Shown here: positions 18,925 through 28,400 of the stretch, one piece after another
Layout of the letters: every line of letters starts with the position of its first letter
Numbering within the stretch: position 1 is the stretch's first letter
From: Phycisphaeraceae bacterium
GTDB lineage: Bacteria > Planctomycetota > Phycisphaerae > Phycisphaerales > Phycisphaeraceae
Reading direction: 5' to 3'
DNA length: 64,000 nt
Assembly: GCA_029260655.1 (NCBI GenBank)
Contig: JAJDCU010000081.1
Location: 1-64,000 of the forward strand
Made by a program: the position numbers and the translations under genes
Notes under the pieces: generated by a model
Seen by the model: the letters and a program-made list of their open reading frames with translations, nothing else
Database searches by the model: none
Told to the model about the DNA's origin: nothing

Positions 18925-19169
18925 GGTCCCTTGATCCTTTATCTTGAGAAAAGATAAACCTGACGTGATTCGTGTGATCCCTGATCTACGGCTGACGCAC
19001 AGTCATTAACTCGTTGTATGAACTAACAACCGGGGATCATATTGCGAATTCCAGAAATTGCAACCGTAATTCTAAATTTTCTCGAAAATTCGAATTTAAA
19101 ACACAAAATATCCCAGCATTTCCCCTTTTAAACCAGACAATCTAATTGACGACATCAGACATGGGTGTA

Positions 19170-19202
19170 AGCTTAACATATTATATTTCATATGGTTAAG
19201 CT
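19170..19202. promoter_or_regulatory. Inverted repeat, candidate operator
   Basis: AGCTTAAC (19170-19177) and GTTAAGCT (19195-19202) are perfect inverted arms around a 17-bp AT-only-rich centre that itself contains ATAT/ATAT. Such dyads in a divergent promoter region are typical operators. The neighbouring ROK protein is the obvious candidate binder (inference). Confidence 0.45.
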
Positions 19203-19244
19203 AGAGCCTGCCGTGTAATTCACAAGCAGGCCCTAGGGCTCTAG
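19201..19244. repeat. Long imperfect hairpin CTAGAGCC...GGCTCTAG
   Basis: CTAGAGCC at 19201-19208 pairs with GGCTCTAG at 19237-19244. Inside, CCTGC pairs with GCAGG around a 14-nt loop, leaving a small bulge. It shares two bases with the inverted repeat just before it. No U tract follows on either strand, so it is not a normal intrinsic terminator. It may be a protein-binding dyad or an RNA hairpin at the 5' end of either divergent transcript. Confidence 0.5.
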
Positions 19245-19475
19245 AAAATATTGGCAAATTAGCCCGAAATGTGTACAAACTGACCCCGTTGATCCAATTT
19301 TCAACTTGATTCTGTCCGGAATCCCAATTCAATCAAGAATCAGCTACAATGCCTGATTAATGACCTACTTTGGCTGTGAAGCGTGGGTCCTCCCTGTGCT
19401 CAGGACCAGTCAAATTTGCATCCAGACGATTGACCTGAAAAATAGAGAAACCCACGGCAGCAGATTCGAATAAGC

Positions 19476-20582
19476 ATGACGACCACACCCATCAGTACCG
19501 TTTCGCAAAACCGCCAGGCCATATTGCAACTACTTCACCGAAGTGATGCTCACTCTCGCCAGGAGCTGGCGGAGTTGACCGGCCTACGCAACTCAACGTT
19601 GACCGGGATCGTACGAGACCTCATCACATCCGAGGTCGTACGCTCCACCGGCAAGCGAGAATCGAGCAAGGTGGGCAAGAAACAGGAGCTCCTGGAAATC
19701 AACCCCGACCTGGGTTGGGTGGTCGGTGCCGGAGTCCAGGAGCGGGTGATGTCGCTTCTGTATATGAATGCTTCAGGACGGGTGATCGACCGGGACCTCT
19801 TACAGTTCGGGCGTAATCCGCGGTTGATCCCTGATCTGATGAAGAACCGGATCGATGCATGGAAGACCCGGAATGGCCCCCCGCCCGGCCGTCTATTAGG
19901 CGTAGGTATCGGGATGCCCGGCGTGATCGATACGGACCGAAACCTTGTCCTGCAATCAACCTACTACCAGATCAGTGATTTCCCTCTGGGACAAATGGTG
20001 TCCGATGTCGTGGAAGCGCCAGCCACTTTGGAAAACGACGCGAACTGTGCGACGCTGGCAGAATCTCAACTTGGCAGTGCAAGCAGTCTGGATAGTTTCC
20101 TTCTCTTTGTGATCAACGTCGTGGAGCGTGATCAGGATTATGTGGTTCGATCCTTCGGCTTTTCTTTGTTCCTTGAAGGCAGGCTTTTTCGAGGCCCGCA
20201 CTTTGCTGTAGGGGAGATTAATCCCCCTGTCGATATTAACCATGAGCCATCTGACATCATCACAGAAGAAGAACTTATCGAGTTAGCCAAACCAAATGGG
20301 CAACTGCTCGCTTCCCTTGAACCTTTCGTGATGCGCATCGCAGCCACACTGGCAGATGTCGTGGACCTGATGGACCCTCAGGCGCTAATCTTGGCTGGCA
20401 ACCTCAACCTGAGAAATACGAAGGTGATCGGTGCGATTGAGACGGAAATCAATCAACGCATCGTCACAATTCGTGATCGTTATGTCCGAGTCCGACCAAC
20501 GGCCTTGATGGATCAGGGGATATGCACCGGTGCAGCGCTCACATCGCTAGAAAAGGCGTTGATGGATATGTGCTGCTGCTGA
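19476..20582 (+). CDS. ROK-family transcriptional regulator
   Basis: The 368-aa protein has an N-terminal winged helix (about 10-70; QNRQAILQLLHRSDAHSRQE, then LAELTGLRNSTLTGIVRDL). The ROK sugar-kinase-like fold follows (LLGVGIGMPGVIDTDRN, ATLENDANCATLAESQLG, DLMDPQALILAGNLN). The zinc-binding Cys/His cluster of classical ROK proteins is absent, as are obvious kinase features, which suits a regulator. Divergent placement from the giant fn3 protein suggests it controls that gene in response to a sugar or glycan signal (inference). The last 20 codons overlap a gspK-like frame. No operon partner is intact. Confidence 0.85.
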   Translation: MTTTPISTVSQNRQAILQLLHRSDAHSRQELAELTGLRNSTLTGIVRDLITSEVVRSTGKRESSKVGKKQELLEINPDLGWVVGAGVQERVMSLLYMNASGRVIDRDLLQFGRNPRLIPDLMKNRIDAWKTRNGPPPGRLLGVGIGMPGVIDTDRNLVLQSTYYQISDFPLGQMVSDVVEAPATLENDANCATLAESQLGSASSLDSFLLFVINVVERDQDYVVRSFGFSLFLEGRLFRGPHFAVGEINPPVDINHEPSDIITEEELIELAKPNGQLLASLEPFVMRIAATLADVVDLMDPQALILAGNLNLRNTKVIGAIETEINQRIVTIRDRYVRVRPTALMDQGICTGAALTSLEKALMDMCCC

Positions 20583-20958
20583 CGCTGGTCATGGTGGCGT
20601 TGGTCGCCGCGGGGACCGTCGGATTGACACGCACAAGCCTGGCAACCGCGACAGAAGCCAAGGAAGCCGAAGCGGCCCTCCAGCGTCGCTGGGCGGTAAT
20701 CAGTTGTCGCCGTGTCCTGCTGGCACAGGCGCCCATACGAATCGAACAGCGGTGGCACAAGTTGGCCGATTCGGAAGACCCAGAAATGGGTAGAGAGGTG
20801 GTGGACGTTGCGTTGGACCGAGAGAACGTGCGCGTGATCCGGGGCAGGGTCCGGCTCGGGGGTCTCGTGATCGACGTGCGGCTTGCGGACGAGCAGGCGA
20901 AGGTCAATGCGAGCACTCTGCTAAGTACATTCGACCGTGAAGAGGCGGCCAGGCTAAC
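20522..20958 (+). pseudogene. gspK: Third GspK-like pseudopilin gene, truncated by an IS
   Basis: The frame begins inside the 3' end of the ROK gene and reads a prepilin-like N-terminus, RKGVDGYVLLLTLVMVALVA, then LQRRWAVISCRRVLLAQAP. The GspK landmark DEQAKVNASTLLSTFDREEA follows, very like DEQAKVNVNTML in gspK of system 1. Homology then stops near 20958, where IS3-family sequence starts. No remainder is visible beyond the IS. It is a broken minor pseudopilin gene outside both T2SS operons, possibly a remnant of a third pseudopilus locus. A start within the ROK overlap (GTG near 20563) is also possible. Confidence 0.7.
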
Positions 20959-21861
20959 CGAACTGTGCCGCAACGGGCTAGATGAGCCTCCAGTGCCGGT
21001 GGGCGGTAGCCAAGCGATGAGTGTGGCCGCACCGTGTTGTAATGCACCCGCCAACGCTCGATCAGCACCTTTGCTTCGTGCAGTGTGTCGAACACCTCAC
21101 GCTCCAACAGTTCATTTACCAGCTTGCCGTTGAAGCTCTCGATGTATCCGTTCTCCCACGGGCTTCCGGGGGTGATGTACAGGGTCTTTGCTCCCACACG
21201 CTTGAGCCAGTCACGCACCACATGGGCGGTGAACTCGCTGCCGTTGTCGCTGCGGATATGGCCCGGCACGCCCGTGTCACCATCAGCCAGCCAGCCGTTC
21301 CAACACATCATCGTGGTTGAGCTTCCGCGCCACGTCGATCGCCAGGCACTCACGTGTGAACTCATCGATGAGCGTTAGCATCCGGAAGCTCCTGCCGTCA
21401 TGTGTCCGGGCCTGCACGAAGTCGTAGCTCCACACATGGTCCTTACGCTCGGCACACAGCCGAACACAAGACCCATCGTTGTGCCATAAACGACCGCGTT
21501 TGGGCTGTTTCTTAGGCACTTTCAAGCCCTCCTGTCGCCAGATCCGTTCCACACGCTTGTGGTTCGCCCACCTGCCCTCAAGACGAAGTAACCCGTGGAT
21601 CATTAGATAGCCGTACCGGCCGAACATCGACGCCAGCTCGATGATCCGACGCACCAGCAGCTTCTCATCGTCACGCTCGACCGGCAGATACCGCTGCGTC
21701 GCTCGCGGCTGCCCCAATAGCTTGCACGCCCGCCTCTCCGAAGCACCGAAGCGATCCTGAATCACCTGGACCGCCTCACGGTTCTTACGCGGACTTAGAA
21801 GTTTAGGGCTACGCCCTGTTGAAGCCGTCCCCGGGCGACCTCCTGAAGCACGCTTTGTCAC
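20959..21861 (-). pseudogene. IS3-family transposase OrfB, frameshifted
   Basis: The N-terminal part (21283-21861) contains the HTH_21 region (RRACKLLGQPRATQR, YGYLMIHGLLRLEG) and the start of the rve core with DHVWSYDFVQARTHDG. The C-terminal part is in another frame: VPGHIRSDNGSEFTAHVVRD, then PWENGYIESFNGKLVNELL and the end HYNTVRPHSSLGYRPP. The break is caused by three tandem AGCC units (21285-21296); removing one unit restores one frame. The catalytic D, D and E all survive across the two pieces. Confidence 0.85.
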
Positions 21862-22096
21862 GGTGACCCTCCGCCAGCAGCTTCTTCAAGCGGGCGTTCT
21901 CCTTCTCCAACTCCTTGAACCGCCTGGCCTGATCCAGCCTCAGGCCCCCGTATTCCTTCCGCCAGCGGCACTAACTCTGAACCGAGATCTCCTCGCGACG
22001 AGCGGCCTGCTCCGCCGTCAGCCCCGCGTTGATATGCACATTGATCGCCCGCAGCTTCCCAATCATCTGCTCCGGCGTGTGTCGCTTCCTGGCCAT
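21809..22096 (-). pseudogene. IS3-family OrfA, nonsense mutation
   Basis: From the ATG at 22094-22096 the frame reads MARKRHTPEQMIGKLRAINV and continues through EQAARREEISVQS. A TAG (21971-21973) then stands where homologues have a residue before CRWRKEYGGLRLDQ. The leucine-zipper part KELEKENARLKKLLAE follows in the same frame. The C-terminus is scrambled by small indels before orfB. OrfA proteins carry the HTH that recognises the IS ends. Confidence 0.8.
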
Positions 22097-22173
22097 GACG
22101 TGCCCTTCCCCGAATTCGTCCGTGATCATGGGATCTTCCCATAAATCTTGGACTGGTTTTCAGGGGCAGGTCA

Positions 22174-22466
22174 TAGCTCACGTGTTTGAATCTCTTTACG
22201 CGCAAAACAGGCATGGTCCTTGATCGGATCCAATATAGAGTTATCACGATTGAGTCCATACTTAGCATCGGTAGTTAATGGTAGTGACCCAGCGGGGTAT
22301 TAATTGATTCATGCTGAATCAGTGCGCCGTAAACACCACGAGATTTCTTTGAAAAGATTCATACTATTGTCTTGCGGCCTATGGTCAGTTGGGTTACTGT
22401 ATTTGGTTCAATTACTCCGTGTATCAGGGACCACCAGTCGCATACACTGTCATCGGGGAATTCATC
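22174..22466. other. Upstream region of the LEPR-xLL subtilase gene
   Basis: About 290 bp between the IS end and the protease start hold no further gene. Neither the missing 3' half of the gspK-like gene nor an obvious promoter pair is visible. Confidence 0.4.
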
Positions 22467-25400
22467 ATGCTGCCACTTCCGTACCGGATCGGATCGCCGT
22501 TGAGGGGCTATGTTGCGCGCCTACTTCGTCAAGAGCGCGCCAGAGCCGAGCAATCACACGATGACCGCCAAGCGATCCAGAAGGCCGATAACCGGCCATG
22601 CTTCGATCCGCTTGAGCCGCGTCTGCTGCTCTCAGCTACGCCGGGCCCGCTGCCCTTGCCGACGGCGGAGGCGCTTAGAGGAGACGACCTTCCTATCGTA
22701 AACGTTTCAAGCCCCCTAGTTCAACGCGAGGGCATCGCTAGTGTCAAGTGGGGTGATCAGTACGTCGACGCCGCCGAGTACGAGTGGTTGGTTAAGTTTA
22801 GTGACGACGCACGCCAGGACGATGCCAGCCTGACTTCGCTCGCCGAAAGCCTTTCACCTTACACCGAGGTCCGGAATCTGACAGCGGATGGCTTCGGCGT
22901 CCTGACCGCACCGCACGTCAACCTCAAGGGTTGGCAGCTCAAGCGATGGGCAAGATCCAAAGGCGGGATCGCGTATATCGAGCCGAACTTCATCGGCTCG
23001 TTGGACCAAACCCCCAATGACCCGGATTTCAATGGCCAATGGGATTTCAACACCATCAATGCGCCGCTGGCTTGGGATTCTACTACGGGGTCCAGTGACG
23101 TGGTGATCGCGGTGCTCGATTCCGGTATCGATCTAAACCATCCCGACCTCGCCCCTAACATTTGGAGGAACTCCGCGGAGGTTCCAAACGATGGCATCGA
23201 CAACGACGCTAACGGGTTTATTGACGACATCTCCGGGTGGGATTTTTTCAACGACAACGCCAGCCCGATGGATGACAACGGGCACGGCACGCACGTAGCA
23301 GGCACCATAGGGGCCGTGGGCAACAACAACCTGGGCGTGGCCGGCGTCAACTGGGACGTTAAATTAATGCCGATCAAGGTCACCGATTCCAAGGGGGTTC
23401 TTAACTTGATTGGCGTAGTCGAGGCTATAGATTATGTGACGGTGATGAAGAAAGACTTCGGCGTGAATGTCGCCGCGATCAACGCGAGCTGGGGCCGTCC
23501 AACTCCACCGCAGGGCTTAGAAGATATAATAGCGGAGAGCGGCGATGCCGGGATCCTATTCGTTACCGCTGCGGGGAACGAGAAGAAGGACATTGATCTC
23601 GAAGGCGGGCAGTGGCCCGCACTCTCAACGCTCGACAACATCATTGTCGTTGCATCCACGGATATTAATGACAATCTGGCGGTTGGATTTGGTTCCGGTT
23701 CCAATTTCGGATTCACTTCTGTTGACCTCGCAGCACCCGGCGTGGGCATCTTGTCGACCAGCCTGTACAGCGGTTTCACAGCAATGAGCGGCACTTCGAT
23801 GGCGGCCCCGCATGTGACCGGGGCGGTCGGGCTATTGGCATCACTTTCCCGTAACGCCACCGCGTCGCAGATCAAGGATGCCATCCTCGGGGGTGTAGAT
23901 ATAATCCCCACCCTGTCGGGCAAAGTAGCTACCGGTGGGCGGCTGAACATTAACCAAGCAATGCTTGATCTGCAGTCGGTGTCCAGTGGCCCCGGCATTG
24001 AGTCGATCAGCATCGGTACGACTTCGTTGCCGCAGAGCCAACTCACGGTCACTTTCACAGAAGACATCGACGCGGCAACCGTGACCCCATCGAACTTCCT
24101 GCTGCGTGAACGAGGTATTGACAACACATTCGACACCGGTGACGACGTCACCATCAGTATTTCCCAAGGCGACCTTTCACAGCCGACCCCCAACAAGGTC
24201 CAGATTGATTTTATTGGCGACCTTGCCGCCGGCACTTACCGACTCACGTTGGTCGGCTCGGGTGCTACGCCGATAAGGAATCTTAGCAACGACCCACTGA
24301 ATGGGGGTACCGACAGGAATGAGTGGTTCGGGATACAGGTGCCGGTCGGACCGAACGAATCAAACGATTCCCTTGTTATAGCAACGGACACCGGGCTGAA
24401 TGGCGTGGGCACCGCTTCTTTCTCAGGCGTGATCGGTGACGGCATATGGAATGTGGGTGATGTCGACCTGTTTGTCCTGCAAGCCAACGCAGGCGAAACC
24501 ATCATTGTCGATATCGATGCCCAGTCTATCTCAAGCGGTTTAGACGCGGTGGTACGGCTGTTTGACGCCACGGGCACCCAGGTCGTTCTCAACGATGACC
24601 TTGACGATCTGGACAGCTACCTAGAGTACGTGCCCGCCACCGCCGGGAACTTCTATGTGGGTGTGTCGGGCTTCGGCAATTCGGCTTACGATCCTGCTTC
24701 TGCGGGCACCGGGTTGAATCAATCCCTAGGCGACTACGACCTAGATATCACGATTGCGGCTCCGCCGGTATCGTCCGCAGAAATCCGCGGCAAGGTATGG
24801 CACGATCTGGATGGGCTAGGCAGCATTGATGCCGGCGAGCGCGGTCTGTTCCGTTCGACCGTGTTCCTCGACCTGGACGAGGACGGTGTGTTAGACGCCG
24901 GTGAGCCGTCGGTCCTCACGGATGAGAACGGCGACTTTGTCTTCCGGGACGTTGCGCCGATGGCTCCGGATTACATCGTGGCCAGTGAATTGCTTCCTGG
25001 CTGGCAGTGGACCCTGACCCCCGAATCGGTTCAGGTCGGCCCAGGCACGATCCATACGGGGATCAACTTCGGCACGAACCGCCTTGCCGGGACCATCACG
25101 GTGGATAGTCTCAGCGACAAAGACAACGCCGATTACAGCGCCGGTGATCTGAGCCTGCGCGAGGCCCTTGACCTGGCTCGCCTCTACGCCCCAGATGATA
25201 CGATTCAATTCGACGCGGGCCTGAACGGCCAAACCATCCTGCTCAACACCGGGTTAGGAGCACTAACCGTCGACAGCAACGTCGATATCCAGGGCCCCAG
25301 CGCGGCCCAACTCACCATTGATGCTGCTCTACAAAGCGGCGTATTCAACGTGACCAGTGACGCGACCGCTTCGATCAGTGGTCTGACTGTTACGGGCGGG

Positions 25401-28400
25401 CAGCAAGCCAGAGGGGGTGGTATCTTTAATGAGGGGGGGGCACTTACGCTCACAGATATGGTAGTTGACGGGAATCAAAGCCGTACCGGCGGCGGCATCG
25501 CCAACTTCCCGGGGGGCACCCTCGATCTGGTCGACTCGATTGTGTCCAACAACAAGGGGTTGGAGTTTGGTGGCGGCGTATTTAATTGGGGTGATATGAC
25601 GGTATCGAGGTCGAGTATAGATGGGAACACATCGAGTCGACATGGCGGCGGCATTACTAACTTTGTCGGCACAATCACGATTTCAGATTCTGTCGTCATC
25701 AACAATAGCAACACAAGCGGAGCCGGTGGAATTGATAATCTTGCCGGTGGTCTAAGCGTCATCAGTAATTCCACTATATCTGGAAACACCGGTAATAATG
25801 CCGGTGGGGTGCTGAACTCAGAACCAGATTCATCGGTAGTGATCACGAATGCAACCGTCACCAATAACAGCTCGGCATCATTATCATTCGCGGGTGGTCT
25901 GACCAATCTTACCGGCTCAACCATAACAGTGCATAATACGATCGTAGCCGGAAATACTGCAAGAATTGGATCCCAATCTCCAGATGTCTCCGGCACCTTC
26001 AGTTTGGCAAGTTCACACAATCTGATCGGCGCCATAGACGGTTCGACCAATCTCGATGGTAATAATTCCATCTTCGGTACCAAAGCGAGTCCTCTGAACC
26101 CGTTGCTGGGTTCTCTGGCGGACAACGGCGGACCGACGAAGACACATGCGCTGCTCACAGGCAGTCAGGCAGTCGACGGCGGCAGCGACGCACAGGCGTC
26201 TGCAGCCGGTCTGACCACGGATCAGCGCGGGGCTGGGTTTGCCCGCGTAGTGGACCGCAGCTTCGACGGGGGTGACGCCGTCGATATCGGGGCCTTCGAG
26301 GCGACCGATTACGTGGTGTCGACCATCCTCGACGAGAACGACACCGACTTCACGGTCGGCGACCTGAGCCTACGGGAGGCCTTAGGGCTGGCGGCAGCCA
26401 ATGCAGGTGCGGATGTAATCACTTATGCACCGGGTCTCACCGGCACCATGTTCCTGGATATGGGGCCGGTTGCTATCAACGACAGCTCCTCCGTCAGCGT
26501 TGTTGGCCCGGGCACTGGGCTGCTAACTCTTACTGGCAACAGCGACTTCCGCACACTTGAGGTGTTAGCCGGAACGACAGCTTCAATCAGTGGGCTGACT
26601 GTCTTCGAGGGAATGGCAGGGGACGGCGGTAGCATTCACAACGCAGGGGCTCTAACGTTGTCCGGTGTCGATGTTATCCAAGGTGCAGCCACACGGGGTG
26701 CCGGGATTTTCAACGCCGGTACCCTCGTCGTCCAAGACGGCTCCTCCATCTCGGGCAACTTCGCCTTTGGTAATGGCGGGGGCATCTATAACGCTGGGAC
26801 GGCCACGGTCACCGACTCGTCGGTTTCCGGCAACGCGGGCGGCGGCGGAATCCACAACGCTGGCACGTTGGCCGTGAGTGACAGTCAGATCAACAGCAAC
26901 ACAGGGGCCGGTATCGCCAGCCCTGTCGGCAGCAGTGTAATCACAGCCAGCACCCTTGACGGCAATACCACCGGGGTCTCGGTTGGGTCATCCTCTGGGA
27001 CTAGCACTGCGACGCTGGACCTTGCAGGCAGCACCGTATCAAATAGTACCGGTGACGGGATATGGTCTTTCACCGATGGCATACAAACGATCAAGAACGT
27101 GACCATCTCGGGGAACGCCGGTGCCGGGATCCTCAGCATCAGCGGTGGATCGACCATAGTCAACAGCACCATCACTAATAACAACACAGGAATCAATGCG
27201 AACTTTGGAACGCCCCCGATGATTCTGCATAACACCATCGTATGGGGCAACACGGGCTCGTACGATGTCAGAGGCCTGTTTGACGCAACCAGTTCGTCCA
27301 ACCTCCTCGGCATGTTCGGCGGCCCCACGATCGGGTTGGACGATCCGTCTAATATCACCGGCATTGACCCGCTGCTGGGTGCCTTGGCCGACAACGGGGG
27401 GACGACGATGACCCACGCGTTGCTCATCGGAAGCCAGGCGGTTGACGGCGGCAGCGACGCACGGGCGTCTGCGGTTGGTCTGACCACCGACCAGCGGGGG
27501 ACCGGGTTTACCCGCGTGGTGGACCGAAGCTTCGACGGGGGCAACGCGGTCGACATCGGGGCCTTCGAGACCACCGAGTATGCCGTGTCAACCGCTTTGG
27601 ATGAAGACGACACTGATTTCTCGCCCGGCGACCTGAGTCTGCGGGAGGCCTTGGCTCTGACGGCAGCAAACCCCGGTGTGGATGTAATCGGTTTTGCGCC
27701 CGTATTAAGCGGCGGCTATGCGGAACTGATCGCTCCCATGGTCATCGACAGCGATGTCAATATCCTTGGCCCCGAAGGCGCATCGTTCACCTTCGATGCC
27801 AACGGTAGCTTTGGCGCGTTTGAAGTGACAGGCGGAAGAAGAGTCACAATCAGCAACCTGACGATCACCGGGGGCGAAGCCACACCTTCCACAAACGGCT
27901 CTGGAATCGTCAACAGGGGTTCTTTAACACTCACCGGTGTGACGGTCACAGGCAACCGTGCTGTTCTTGGCGGCGGGATCTATAACACCGATCGCTTGAC
28001 GATTCAGGGCGGCACCACGATCTCCGGCAACCAAGCGTCCAGTGATGGCGGTGGCATCTATAGTGTTTTCTTTACCTCTATTAAGGACGGGTCTACGATC
28101 TCTGCTAATACATCAGCCACATTCGGCGGCGGCATCTACAACCGAAGCAATGGGGTGCTGTCGATCTTGGACAGCTCTATACTAGACAACACAGCCCTGA
28201 CCGGCGGTGGCCTCAGGAACAACGGCGACATGGAGATTCTTCGGTCAACGATCGACGGTAACTTCGCCTCAAGTAGCGGTGGGATTGACAACACCTCTAC
28301 GGCTGTCATGGATCTTATTAATTCTGCGGTCACCAACAACTCCGCCAACGGAGCGGGGGGGATTGGAATCGCCGGGGAGGCAGCGATCATCAATACGACG

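Larger units (their letters stand above)
18925..19475. promoter_or_regulatory. AT-rich divergent control region between fn3 protein and ROK gene
   Basis: The 550-bp gap between two divergent genes is clearly richer in A+T than the surroundings. It holds an inverted repeat AGCTTAAC/GTTAAGCT at 19170-19202, an adjoining long hairpin at 19201-19244, and GGTCCT/AGGACC arms at 19386-19407 in the ROK leader. A TACAAT (19345-19350) could serve as a -10 box for the ROK gene, but no good -35 box is present. The symmetric sites are where a ROK repressor could bind. Confidence 0.5.
20959..22173 (-). mobile_element. Decayed IS3-family insertion sequence
   Basis: The element carries an orfA/orfB transposase pair on the minus strand. 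Its right end is marked by TGACCTGCCCCTGAAAACC (minus strand, ending at 22173), a typical IS3 terminal repeat beginning with TG. The left end is less certain; a weak match (CGAACTGTGCC) starts at 20959. A clean target-site duplication is not visible. Both transposase genes are broken, so the copy is immobile unless supplied in trans. It interrupts the third gspK-like gene. Confidence 0.75.
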
